Below, one piece after another: positions 8,723-16,804 of a DNA stretch of 64,000 nucleotides (its first letter is position 1; each line of letters starts with the position of its first letter). The translations under genes were made by a program, and so were the position numbers. The DNA comes from Pseudoduganella lurida (GTDB lineage Bacteria; Pseudomonadota; Gammaproteobacteria; Burkholderiales; Burkholderiaceae_D). Below the pieces are notes generated by a model, which did no database searches, had not been told where the DNA came from, and saw nothing but the letters and a program-made list of their open reading frames with translations. The DNA is taken from NCBI RefSeq assembly GCF_007830455.1, contig NZ_VLLB01000006.1:1-64000 (forward strand). Reading direction: 5' to 3'.

Positions 8723-8771
8723 CGCCCGCCGTGACTGGCGCCGTTTCGAACGGCACCAGTCACGGCGGGCG
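8723..8771. terminator. Long bidirectional terminator hairpin
   Basis: Sixteen-base perfect arms (8723-8738 and 8756-8771, CGCCCGCCGTGACTGG and complement), with a further CCGTT/AACGG inner stem. It lies between convergent genes and could serve both. Confidence 0.75.
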
Positions 8772-8784
8772 TTCTGGCTTTCCA

Positions 8785-8828
8785 AGAGGATCTCCCTTTA
8801 GAGGATTTCCCTTCAGAGGATTTCCTGC
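8785..8828. repeat. Three ~15-bp tandem repeats over the arsC 3' end
   Basis: Copies of AGAGGATTTCCCTT (first AGAGGATCTCCCTT) begin at 8785, 8800 and 8815. The last contains the arsC-like stop codon. Confidence 0.75.
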
Positions 8829-9160
8829 ACGGTCGCCGGCGGGCGGCACAGGCGCACGCCCTTGTCCGTCACGACGAACGGCCGGTTGATCAGCGCCGGA
8901 TGCGCCATCATCGCGTCGAGCAGATCGTCGTCGGTGCGCGCGGGATCGGCCAGGTTCAACGATTCGTGCACATCGCCCTTGTCGCGCATCGCCCCGCGCA
9001 CCGTCAGCCCGGCCTGCGCGATCATGTCCCGCAACCCCTCCCGCGCCGGCGGATTCTTCATGTAGTCGATGACGACGGGTTCGATGCCCGCCGCGCGGAT
9101 CAGCGCCAGCGCGCCGCGCGAATTGCTGCAGGCATTGTTGTGGTAGATGGTGACGTTCAT
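8813..9160 (-). CDS. arsC: ArsC-type arsenate reductase, glutaredoxin-dependent
   Basis: A 115-residue thioredoxin-fold protein that in characterised members reduces arsenate via a single catalytic cysteine. MNVTIYHNNACSNSRGAL places it at C11 in the CSxSR loop, and the C-terminal INRPFVV and RPPATVQEIL segments are typical of ArsC rather than Spx. The frame extends to 9256, but this start aligns with the family. No other ars gene is nearby, so a housekeeping reductase of the YffB type is an alternative. Confidence 0.8.
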   Translation of the reverse strand: MNVTIYHNNACSNSRGALALIRAAGIEPVVIDYMKNPPAREGLRDMIAQAGLTVRGAMRDKGDVHESLNLADPARTDDDLLDAMMAHPALINRPFVVTDKGVRLCRPPATVQEIL

Positions 9161-9249
9161 GGCGGTTTCCTGGATCCTTTGCAGAGAACGCAGGATGGTA
9201 ATCCATGCGCGCCGGGGTGCCAATGAAACGCCATGCTCCGGTGGAACAG

Positions 9250-9279
9250 TTGCCATATCACCCCATTCTGGTCTAAAAT
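9250..9279 (+). promoter_or_regulatory. Promoter of tRNA-Pro
   Basis: TTGCCA (9250-9255), 18 bases, TAAAAT (9274-9279), ending 13 bases before the mature tRNA. Confidence 0.65.
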
Positions 9280-9292
9280 TTGTCTCACCCGT

Positions 9293-9369
9293 CGGGGTGT
9301 AGCTTAGCCCGGTAGAGCGCTACGTTCGGGACGTAGAGGCCGGAGGTTCGAATCCTCTCACCCCGACCA
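9293..9369 (+). tRNA. tRNA-Pro (anticodon CGG)
   Basis: A 77-base cloverleaf. The seven-pair acceptor is CGGGGTG/CACCCCG with discriminator A and encoded CCA. The anticodon stem is CTACG/CGTAG around loop TTCGGGA, giving anticodon CGG. The T arm is GGAGG-TTCGAAT-CCTCT, with one mismatch-type pair. Confidence 0.95.
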
Positions 9370-9520
9370 TTGATTCAATATGCGACAGCAGCCTGCGGGC
9401 TGCTGTTTTCGTTTACGCCACCTCCTTTGCGATGCTGCCTGGGACGGACTGTGAACATGGGTGATTTCAAGTAGGGAAGAATCCCGCTTCGAGCAGCGCC
9501 GACGGCGCAAAGGAATACAA

Positions 9521-10036
9521 GTGAAAACACCGCTTGCTGGACTGCTGCTGTGCGCCCTCGCTGTCCAAGCCGACGCCAGGCCAAGTTCCACCCTGATTGA
9601 AGCGTGCCTGCGTACCGAGACCATGCCGCCCAGCGTGCTTTACACCTCGTTAGCGGCAAATGCCTTCGAGGTGATGGAGGACGAGGATGCCGGCAAAATC
9701 CATATCACGCTGCAACACGGCCGCGACAAGGTCGGGATTTGGGAAGTGAAGAACTCGCAAGAGTTCGGCCTGATATTCAATGGAAAAGAGATGCCATTAG
9801 CACTTATCGAGCGTCTCGACCACGGCGAACCACCCGCAGTATTCAATCCATACGAAGCCATCTGGGGCAAAGCGCACGAGGGCCGCGAGTCATACATTTG
9901 CACCACGTTCAACTTTGGCGGCCTGGGGAAAAGCGGCACTTTCCAGAACCGGCGCGGGCTTTACCTGATCGAACGCCGCCCGCACCCGGGGGCAATTTTC
10001 TACACGACAGGCAAAGTTGTACTGGAAGAAAATTAA
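9521..10036 (+). CDS. Hypothetical secreted protein
   Basis: Not recognised. GTG 9521, preceded by AAAGGA, gives 171 residues with a signal peptide (KTPLAGLLLCALAVQADA). The mature part is a small soluble protein with alternating strands, including GKIHITLQHGRDKVGIWEVK and two cysteines. The DNA is visibly lower in GC than its neighbours and starts about 150 bases past tRNA-Pro, so acquisition next to the tRNA is possible. The signal peptide and ribosome binding site argue that it is real. Confidence 0.6.
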   Translation: MKTPLAGLLLCALAVQADARPSSTLIEACLRTETMPPSVLYTSLAANAFEVMEDEDAGKIHITLQHGRDKVGIWEVKNSQEFGLIFNGKEMPLALIERLDHGEPPAVFNPYEAIWGKAHEGRESYICTTFNFGGLGKSGTFQNRRGLYLIERRPHPGAIFYTTGKVVLEEN

Positions 10037-10348
10037 TTTAGCCGCAGTGTCTGCACGACCGACAGGCGTCTTCCATGCGTTGAATGGCCCGTTTCGAGTC
10101 ATCGCCTGCCCACCTTCCGCTTCTGTAGGCCTCCCGCCACAAAACCTGCATGAGCACGAGGGTGTTGCTCTAGAACAAGTCAAGTCTGCTGAAGCGAAGC
10201 AGAATGGCACCTCTACAGGCCGCGAAGCTTTCGCCGGCCTGACTGCCACGAATTCATTTCTCCAGTCGAATTGCTGGATCACCGACGGTCTGTCACACAA
10301 GTTCGCAGCATTCATCAATCAACGGCCCGCGTTTGGTCGGGCAACGGA
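10037..10348. other. Gene-free stretch before the glycosyltransferase cluster
   Basis: About 310 bases of mixed composition. Short frames on both strands lack ribosome binding sites or family signals. It presumably holds the promoter of the downstream cluster, but I cannot point to a convincing -35/-10 pair. Confidence 0.5.
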
Positions 10349-11377
10349 ATGCATATGCCACATGAATCCATCGCCGCGCGCACCGCACTGGTACTGGAGA
10401 CGAACAATTTGCGCGGCGGCGCCGACCCGGATGCGGTCGGCGCCAGCCTGCTGCATGTGATCGGCCTGCTGACCCGGCAGACTGTCGCGCTGGACGCGCT
10501 GGCGCAAGTGATCGTCACGCACGATGGCCTGAGCGAGCGCATTCGCACCAGCGCCGAGGAACTTGCCGGCCGCAGCATCGACTTCGTGCGCATCGATGCC
10601 GGCACCGGCTACTACCAGGCGAAAAACGAAGGATTCGATGCCGTCCATGGCGACCGCTGCGACCATGTCTGCTTTGCCGACGCCGACTGCAATCCCGCAC
10701 GCGACTGGCTCGAACAGCTGATCGCGCCACTGGCCAATGCAGCGCCGCCGGCCGTGGTGGCCGGGCGCACCAGCTACGCGGCCACCGTTGCAGGCACCGC
10801 CCTGACCACCATCGACTTCATGTACTTCCCCAGTCCCCTGGAGGCGGGTGCGACGCGCAATTTCTACGCGAACAACGTGGTGTTCTCACGCGAAGTATTT
10901 GCGCGGCACCGCTACCAGCCGCTCGACGGCATCTATCGCGCGCACTGCCAGGTACTGGGACTACGCCTTCAGGCCGCCGGCGTGGCCCTGCACTACGCGG
11001 CACGGGCACATACGGAACACAAGCTGCCTGATACCGGCTTCGAGCTGCTCAAACTGCGCTGGTTGCGCGGCCAGGACACCCTCGGTCTGACTCCCCACCT
11101 GGTGCACACCTATCTGCCCCGGTCGCTGCGATGGCTGGGACACAGCGGTCCGGTTGGCCCCCTTTGCGTGCTGACGGCACGGCTCTGGTACAGCCTGCGC
11201 GCACTCAATCACCAGGATGCTGCGCCAGTACGCGGCATGCGCCGGGTATCGGCCATTGTGCTGATCGGGATGTTTTCCGCGCTGGACATGCTCGGCGCCC
11301 TGTGCGGGGGCCTGGGTATCCGCACCTCGACCGCCAGGGGCGCCGACGCTCAGGCGCTCTCCTACCACCAACGCTGA
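10349..11377 (+). CDS. Family 2 glycosyltransferase
   Basis: A GT-A fold glycosyltransferase of 342 residues, donor unknown. An N-terminal strand (TALVLETNNLRGG) leads to the DxD-like metal motif in CFADADCNPARDW. A loop with NFYANNVVFSREVF and an acceptor-side segment KLRWLRGQDT follow. Near the C terminus, SAIVLIGMFSALDMLGALCGG is a hydrophobic segment, so it probably associates with the inner membrane. ATG 10349 or 10355 are both possible and lack a strong Shine-Dalgarno. It heads a five-gene cluster with 15 bases or fewer between genes, suggesting transfer of sugar to a lipid-like acceptor (inference). Confidence 0.8.
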   Translation: MHMPHESIAARTALVLETNNLRGGADPDAVGASLLHVIGLLTRQTVALDALAQVIVTHDGLSERIRTSAEELAGRSIDFVRIDAGTGYYQAKNEGFDAVHGDRCDHVCFADADCNPARDWLEQLIAPLANAAPPAVVAGRTSYAATVAGTALTTIDFMYFPSPLEAGATRNFYANNVVFSREVFARHRYQPLDGIYRAHCQVLGLRLQAAGVALHYAARAHTEHKLPDTGFELLKLRWLRGQDTLGLTPHLVHTYLPRSLRWLGHSGPVGPLCVLTARLWYSLRALNHQDAAPVRGMRRVSAIVLIGMFSALDMLGALCGGLGIRTSTARGADAQALSYHQR

Positions 11378-11392
11378 CGACTCGGAGACATC

Positions 11393-12373
11393 ATGCGCTT
11401 GCACCTCTACAGGACCATCCTGCAATGGACAGCCCTCGGCGCGCTGGCACTGTCCGGCAACGCCGGCGCCAGCGACCTGGCGGGACAGGGATCGCACTAC
11501 TTCGCCTCGGCGAGCGGCTGCCCGCTGCCGAAGATCAGCATGCGCGCCGTGCTGTGCAATCGCATCGCCCTCGACGACCAGGCCACCACGGCCACCGTCG
11601 ATACCGGCACGCACCGCATTCACTTCGACAACACGCGCCGTTACGGCAGGAAGACCATCGTTGGCGACGTGCTGTTGCAAGGCTCGGCACTGGACGAGGC
11701 GGGCCGCCGCGTACCCGTAGGCGTGCACCTGATACTAAGCAAGGACGGCGACAGCTGGTCGTTCAGCGGCCATCCGCACACGCCGGTCATGGGACGGTTC
11801 AGCGAGGTCCGCATCGACCCGTATCTGGTGGATGTGCCGTCGGAAAGCGGCCGCCGCGTACTGATCTCGGCCGACCAGGCTGCGAAACTGGTCACCGATC
11901 CGGCGCTGGCGGCGCGCCTGACCAGCCACCTGGTCCAGGTACGCGACACCCGCGGCACGCATCCGGGCGACGCCGACATCACCATTTTCCTCGGCGCGGG
12001 AAAGGCGTCCAAGCCGGTGCTGCGCGCCAGGCTGCAGGGTACCGGCGCCGCAGACGCCCTGCTGGCGCAAGGCACCTGGTCGTTCGAGCTGGAAGCGTTG
12101 ACCGGCAGGATCCCGGACCAGGTGGTCCGGCGCGAGCTGTTCCTGTATGGCCTGAGCGGCCAGCCGACGCTCGATCCGCTGATGCAGCATGGCTTTGCCT
12201 CGCGTGACAGGCTGACCATCGGCGCGGTGGACGGCCGGGGCTATCTGCGTTACGGCGACCGTCAGCAGGCCTTCGACGGCGCGGCAGACGCAGCGGCGGC
12301 CTTCCTGCAGCAAAGCTTTATCGGGCTCGTACTGGGTACCCGGTTCGCGGCAGCCGATGCATCCGCACGCTGA
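11393..12373 (+). CDS. Secreted protein of unknown family
   Basis: Not recognised. It has 326 residues with a signal peptide (about 1-26, ending SGNAGA). The mature protein reads as beta-rich, with two early cysteines (GCPLPK, AVLCNR) that could form a disulphide. Segments like VGVHLILSKDGDSWSFSGH suggest a beta-sandwich, but I assign no fold. GGAGAC precedes the start. Its 3' end overlaps the next gene by 17 bases, tying it to the diiron protein and the glycosyltransferases. Confidence 0.7.
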   Translation: MRLHLYRTILQWTALGALALSGNAGASDLAGQGSHYFASASGCPLPKISMRAVLCNRIALDDQATTATVDTGTHRIHFDNTRRYGRKTIVGDVLLQGSALDEAGRRVPVGVHLILSKDGDSWSFSGHPHTPVMGRFSEVRIDPYLVDVPSESGRRVLISADQAAKLVTDPALAARLTSHLVQVRDTRGTHPGDADITIFLGAGKASKPVLRARLQGTGAADALLAQGTWSFELEALTGRIPDQVVRRELFLYGLSGQPTLDPLMQHGFASRDRLTIGAVDGRGYLRYGDRQQAFDGAADAAAAFLQQSFIGLVLGTRFAAADASAR

Positions 12374-13088
12374 CGAAGCGCCGCTGCCGGCGGGCCTGGC
12401 GGAGCCGGCATTGCGGGGCTGGCCGGCCGTGCAGGCACACTGGGTCGGTACCATCAAGCGTGCCGCCCTGCGCCAGCTGCACGCGAGCGTGGCCGGTGAA
12501 CGGCTGCTGCTGCGTATCTACCTGATCGGCGAAGAGTCGAGCGAGATCGCGCTGCAGTCCGACCTGCTGGGACAGCCGCCCGCCTGGCTGGCGCGGCAGA
12601 TGGGCCGGCACCTGGCGGACGAGCGGCTGCACGCTGCCCTGTTTGCTGCCGAGATCGAGGCGCGCGGCGGCATCGCGCAACTGCCTTTGTCTGCGCGGCC
12701 GGATGCGCTCACCCTGCGCAAGATCTCCCAATGGCGAACGCTTGCGCAGCGCTGCGCCACCAGCTTTTCCGCAGGCCACCTCATTCCCGCCTTCGCGATC
12801 GGCCTGTGCGCCGAACAGACCTTCGCGCGCGTGCTGCGGCGCCATTGCGCGCTGCTTGGCGAAGCGCATCCGCTCTTTTCCCTGCTGGCCCGCGTACTGC
12901 GCGACGAAGACCGCCACGTGCGCCTGTGCCAGCATACGCTGGCGCAACTCGTGACGCCTTCCGAGCATGGCCGCCTGGCTGCGCTGCTCGACGAGATTCG
13001 CGCCATCGACCGAGCCTGGGGTGTCACCGGTGCACTCATCATGTACCTGGCTGGCGCGGCGTTGCGCGTGTGGCCCGCACGCGCATGA
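12357..13088 (+). CDS. Ferritin-like diiron domain protein
   Basis: A 243-residue helical protein. Candidate iron ligands follow the pattern of carboxylate diiron enzymes: E59/E60 in LIGEESSE, E89xxH92 in ADERLH, E153 in CAEQTF and E184xxH187 in DEDRH. Spacings of about 30 residues within each pair fit a four-helix bundle. Such proteins carry out oxygen-dependent hydroxylation, desaturation, decarbonylation or N-oxygenation; the substrate cannot be told from sequence. It overlaps both neighbours, by 17 bases upstream and by ATGA downstream, so translation is coupled. Confidence 0.75.
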   Translation: MHPHADEAPLPAGLAEPALRGWPAVQAHWVGTIKRAALRQLHASVAGERLLLRIYLIGEESSEIALQSDLLGQPPAWLARQMGRHLADERLHAALFAAEIEARGGIAQLPLSARPDALTLRKISQWRTLAQRCATSFSAGHLIPAFAIGLCAEQTFARVLRRHCALLGEAHPLFSLLARVLRDEDRHVRLCQHTLAQLVTPSEHGRLAALLDEIRAIDRAWGVTGALIMYLAGAALRVWPARA

Positions 13089-14194
13089 AACCGCTCAGGC
13101 TCGCCTATCTGGCAACCGCCGACGCGCGCGGCCACCTGATGCGTGCGCAACTGCTCACTCATGCGTTGCGCGACCACGGCGCCCAGGTCGACGTGCTCAC
13201 CACATCGGACGAGGGCGCCGCCTTCCTGGCCGGCTTCGGCATCGCTGCGCGGGTGCTGTCGCGCCACTACGCAGTCCAGTTCGACGCCCGGCAGAACATG
13301 CTGCGCGCAGAAACCGACGCCAATATCGCCAGCTATGTATTCCGGCCGTCGCGGATGTGGCGCGACATCCTGCACCTGCGTGTCGCCCTGCGCGGTGCAG
13401 ACCTGGTCGTGAACGACTCGTTTCACCCGGCACTGCTGTTCATGGGCTGTATGCCGGCGTGGCGCGGCAAGATAGTCCATGTCTACGGCACCAGCTTGCG
13501 GCAGGCCGTGCAGAACAATTTTTCGGGGCGCTTGCCAGGCCTCCTGTCACGCCTCTTCCGACGCATCGTGGGATGGCAGATCGATGCCAGCCTGGCCCGC
13601 ATCGAGCACGATTTCAGCTATGCGGCGACGCGCGACGGTGCCACGTTCCGCCTGCCGACGCCGGTCGTGGTGGCAGACACGGCACCACCCCGCGCCCAGC
13701 CCTGCGCCGCCGTCTACCTCAATCCCCATTTCCGCGATCCCCGCCTGGCCGACGGCCTGGAAGCAGGCCTGGACTGCGCCGGCGTGCACGCAACGCTGGT
13801 CGGCGAAGGCTATGCCGGCCGCGCTGGCTGGACAGCGCAGGACGCCGCCTGGGTGGAACAGGCTGCCGCAAGCAACCTGATCGTCTCGGCGCCCGGCATG
13901 GCGGCCTTGTCGGTGGCCCTGGTCTACCACCGCCCCATCGTGCTGGTGCTGACCGAGCAGCCGGAGCAGAAGATCAACGCCGCGCGCGCCGCCGAGCTGG
14001 GGCTGGCGCACCGCATCGTCCTCTGGCGGGGTGACGCGGCGGCGTTCGCGCGGCACATATCGACTGCCTGCAACGATCTGCTGCAGGGCACCGTCTGCCT
14101 CCCGGCACAGGATGGCCGCGCCGTTGCCGGCGCACGCCTGCAAAGCTGGGTCGCGCTGCTGCACGAGCTGGCCACGCGGGGGGAGCACCGATGA
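13085..14194 (+). CDS. GT-B glycosyltransferase, GT1/GT28-like
   Basis: A 369-residue protein with the two-lobed GT-B plan. The N-terminal lobe has YLATADARGHLMRAQLLTHAL, the GxGH-type nucleotide-loop region of MurG/UGT-like enzymes. The C-terminal lobe has NLIVSAPGMAALSVAL, then RPIVLVLTEQPEQKINAARA, matching the donor-binding Gx(4)E...P...Q..NA pattern. No signal peptide or membrane segment is seen, so it acts in the cytosol, perhaps at the membrane face. Its ATG overlaps the stop of the diiron gene. Confidence 0.7.
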   Translation: MKPLRLAYLATADARGHLMRAQLLTHALRDHGAQVDVLTTSDEGAAFLAGFGIAARVLSRHYAVQFDARQNMLRAETDANIASYVFRPSRMWRDILHLRVALRGADLVVNDSFHPALLFMGCMPAWRGKIVHVYGTSLRQAVQNNFSGRLPGLLSRLFRRIVGWQIDASLARIEHDFSYAATRDGATFRLPTPVVVADTAPPRAQPCAAVYLNPHFRDPRLADGLEAGLDCAGVHATLVGEGYAGRAGWTAQDAAWVEQAAASNLIVSAPGMAALSVALVYHRPIVLVLTEQPEQKINAARAAELGLAHRIVLWRGDAAAFARHISTACNDLLQGTVCLPAQDGRAVAGARLQSWVALLHELATRGEHR

Positions 14195-14204
14195 GGCAAC
14201 CATC

Positions 14205-15125
14205 ATGAGACATGCATTGCCCGCCCATCTCACCACGGTCAGCAATCCACGCGCGCTGCTCGCCATCGCTCTCGACTGGGCACTGATCATTGCCTGCTTC
14301 GTCGCGGCGATTCGCTTTCCCCATCCACTGGTGTTCCTGGCGAGCGCCATTCTCATCGCACGCACCCAGCTCGCGCTGGCGGTGCTGATGCATGAAAGTG
14401 CGCACGGCACCTTGCTGTCGCAGCAGCGCCTGAACGATATCGCCGGCCAGCTGTTCGCGGCCGCGCCACTGCTGCTGGTCATGGACTTCTACCGGCGCGG
14501 GCACCTGCAGCATCACCGTGCGCCAATGGCGGCAGACGATCCGGTTGCCATCACATTCGGCATCGACGACTATCCGGTCACGCGGGAGGAGTTGAGGTGG
14601 CGCCTGTTCAAGGACGCTACCGGCATTGGCTACTTCCTCAGCGTGCGCAGGCTGGTGCGCGCCCGGGAGCGTGCCCGCACGCCGCTCCGGACCGCCAGCC
14701 AGGGCAAGGCGTTCCACGCAATCGCCAGCATCGTAGCAGTACAGGGCACGATGATTGGCCTGCTGGCTGCAGCCGGCCATGCGGCGTTATATGCGGGCCT
14801 CTGGATCCTGCCGGCGGTCACCTTGCTGCCACTGTTCGGACGCATCCGCGCCATCACCGAACATGCCGGCTACCGGGCTTCGGAAGACCAGCGCCTCAGT
14901 GCCCGTACCGTCGTACGACGCAGCTGGCAGACCTTTTTCGTCGGTCCCCATGCCATCCATTACCACATCGAGCATCACGAATATCCGCGCGTGCCCTTTT
15001 ATCGGCTGGCCCGGGTGCATACGCTGATGGCACAGCAAGGCCGCCTGCCGGCGGCCAACCTGTACCGCTCGTATGGCCAGGTGCTGAAGGACGTCAGCCA
15101 GCTCGCGAACACCGGCAGCCACTGA
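14205..15125 (+). CDS. Membrane fatty acid desaturase/hydroxylase family
   Basis: A 306-residue integral membrane diiron enzyme. Three histidine boxes are intact: HESAH (63-67), HLQHH (100-104) and HIEHH (254-258), with a further H220. Hydrophobic segments at about 20-60, 80-93 and 175-210 give the usual hairpin topology. Family members desaturate or hydroxylate acyl chains, sphingolipids or carotenoids. The frame extends further upstream, but ATG 14205, ten bases past the previous stop, is the sensible start. As the last gene of the cluster it implies a lipid substrate, which the two glycosyltransferases could decorate. Confidence 0.85.
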   Translation: MRHALPAHLTTVSNPRALLAIALDWALIIACFVAAIRFPHPLVFLASAILIARTQLALAVLMHESAHGTLLSQQRLNDIAGQLFAAAPLLLVMDFYRRGHLQHHRAPMAADDPVAITFGIDDYPVTREELRWRLFKDATGIGYFLSVRRLVRARERARTPLRTASQGKAFHAIASIVAVQGTMIGLLAAAGHAALYAGLWILPAVTLLPLFGRIRAITEHAGYRASEDQRLSARTVVRRSWQTFFVGPHAIHYHIEHHEYPRVPFYRLARVHTLMAQQGRLPAANLYRSYGQVLKDVSQLANTGSH

Positions 15126-15167
15126 GCGCGCGTGCAGGCATGGCCAGCGCCCGCATTGAAGCTGCGC

Positions 15168-16532
15168 TCAATCCAGCGTAAACACATACTCCATCGTGGT
15201 CCACACCGGCTCAGCGCCATCGTTCCCCGCCACCTTGAACCGGCACTGCGACAGCGCCTTGCGCGCCGCGTTATTCAGCTCGCTCGATCCGCTGGACTTC
15301 TGCACTTTCGATTCCATCACCCGGCCATCGCTGCCGACCAGCAGCGCCAGCCGCACCGTACCGCTCTCGCCGTTCTTGTAAGCGTTCTTCGGATAGGCCG
15401 GCAGCGTGCAGGCCCGCGGGTCGGCAATCACGGCCTGGCGCAACCCGGCATTGGCATTGGGCGCGTTCGGGACATTGGCCGGCAGCGTGCCCGCCGGGCC
15501 GGCATCGGCCGTGTTCCGGCCGAGAACGGGCGCTACGCTTGCCCGGCCCGCCTCGCCCGCGATGACGGCATGGTTGCGAGCCGGCTCAGGCGGCGGCGGG
15601 CGCTCGCTGACCGACTGCGAATGTGGTGCTTCGGTTTGCGTGACCGTGGCGGCATTCGGGACGGGTGCCGCCGGCGTGCCGTTCGCACTGGCTGCCACGT
15701 CTGTCCGTTGTGGCGCCGCTTGCTTCGCCCCTGCAGCCGGTGCCGCCGCATTCGCTGCCTGTCTGGGCAGGTCGAGCTTGTGCAGGCCCAGGCCCATGCT
15801 CTTCAACATGGCCGTCAGGCGCTCGAAATCCGATGCCTTGGCCGCGGCGCTCGCTGCATCCTGCCCACGCGGCAGCGGCGCGGACGGGGATGGTGTCGCG
15901 CTGACCGATCGGGAAGCGGCGGCATCCGGTGCTGGCAGCGCATCGCGATCGGACGCCGTGCCCGACTGGCCAGGCTGGCCGGACGATGCCACTCGCGGCT
16001 GCTGCGTCGACGTGGTGGCGCTCGTCGCGCCCGGCGTGGTGGCATTACCGGATGCCTCGAGCGCCGCCTGTTCCAGCAGCAGCATTTGCCGGTTCTCGCG
16101 CCAGATCGACCAGCAAATGCCCACCGCAAGAACCGCCACGAGGCAGGCGGAAAACGCGGCGATGCGCCCGCTGCGGCCGGCCGCGTAGCGGCGCAGACGA
16201 GCCCGGACTGTGCCGGTGGCGGATGCCGCGCGCTCATCGGCGGCATCGCGCGCAGGATGGCCCGCTGCGCGTGCCTCATGAACACCGGCGTACTGCGTGG
16301 ACGCACCTTGCCCTTGCTGGATCTGCAGATCGTACAGTTCCCTCCGGTCCGCATCGGACAACACGCTGTAGGCGAGGTTCAACCGCGCCATCACGCTTTC
16401 CGCGTCACCGCTCCCGACATTCTTGTCCGGATGATGCTTCTGCGAGAGCGAGCGGTAGGCTGCGCGGATGACTTCGGCGGGGGCATCGCGGGTGACTTTG
16501 AGCGTCTCGTAATGGCACTGGAAGTTTCGCAT
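15168..16532 (-). CDS. J-domain/TonB-C fusion membrane protein
   Basis: An unusual 454-residue architecture. Residues 1-70 form a J domain with the HPD signature (H34-D36) that stimulates DnaK-type chaperones. A membrane segment lies near 123-144. Next comes a long Ala/Pro/Ser-rich linker (about 160-360). The C-terminal 90 residues look like a TonB C-terminal domain (RACTLPAYPKNAYKNGESGT, then LLVGSDGRVMESKVQKSSG). With the J domain inside and the TonB-like part in the periplasm, it may couple chaperone activity to an envelope partner (inference). It is convergent with the desaturase cluster. Confidence 0.8.
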   Translation of the reverse strand: MRNFQCHYETLKVTRDAPAEVIRAAYRSLSQKHHPDKNVGSGDAESVMARLNLAYSVLSDADRRELYDLQIQQGQGASTQYAGVHEARAAGHPARDAADERAASATGTVRARLRRYAAGRSGRIAAFSACLVAVLAVGICWSIWRENRQMLLLEQAALEASGNATTPGATSATTSTQQPRVASSGQPGQSGTASDRDALPAPDAAASRSVSATPSPSAPLPRGQDAASAAAKASDFERLTAMLKSMGLGLHKLDLPRQAANAAAPAAGAKQAAPQRTDVAASANGTPAAPVPNAATVTQTEAPHSQSVSERPPPPEPARNHAVIAGEAGRASVAPVLGRNTADAGPAGTLPANVPNAPNANAGLRQAVIADPRACTLPAYPKNAYKNGESGTVRLALLVGSDGRVMESKVQKSSGSSELNNAARKALSQCRFKVAGNDGAEPVWTTMEYVFTLD

Positions 16533-16804
16533 CGGAGCTGGATTCGCGATTCATGCCTGCACGCATCGACCGCGAAGTTACAAAGATGATAATGAACAAA
16601 AGATACTATAGGGAGTATCGGATGCTAACTAGCTTTTACTGTCATTATCAGCGCGAAAATTGCAAAAATACAACAATTCTCTTCAGCATCGCCCGGCAGC
16701 GTGATCGCGGTGCACGCTGCAATGCCCGACGGTCGGTGTCCGGGTCGCTCGGTTGACGTCGACTGAGGCCGGCAATGGCGCCCGTCGCCGGCCCGGCCCG
16801 CCCG

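Noticed and set aside
16553..16756. 67-codon frame in the AT-rich gap upstream of the J-domain gene
   Set aside because: No ribosome binding site and no similarity I recognise; the AT content fits a promoter region.
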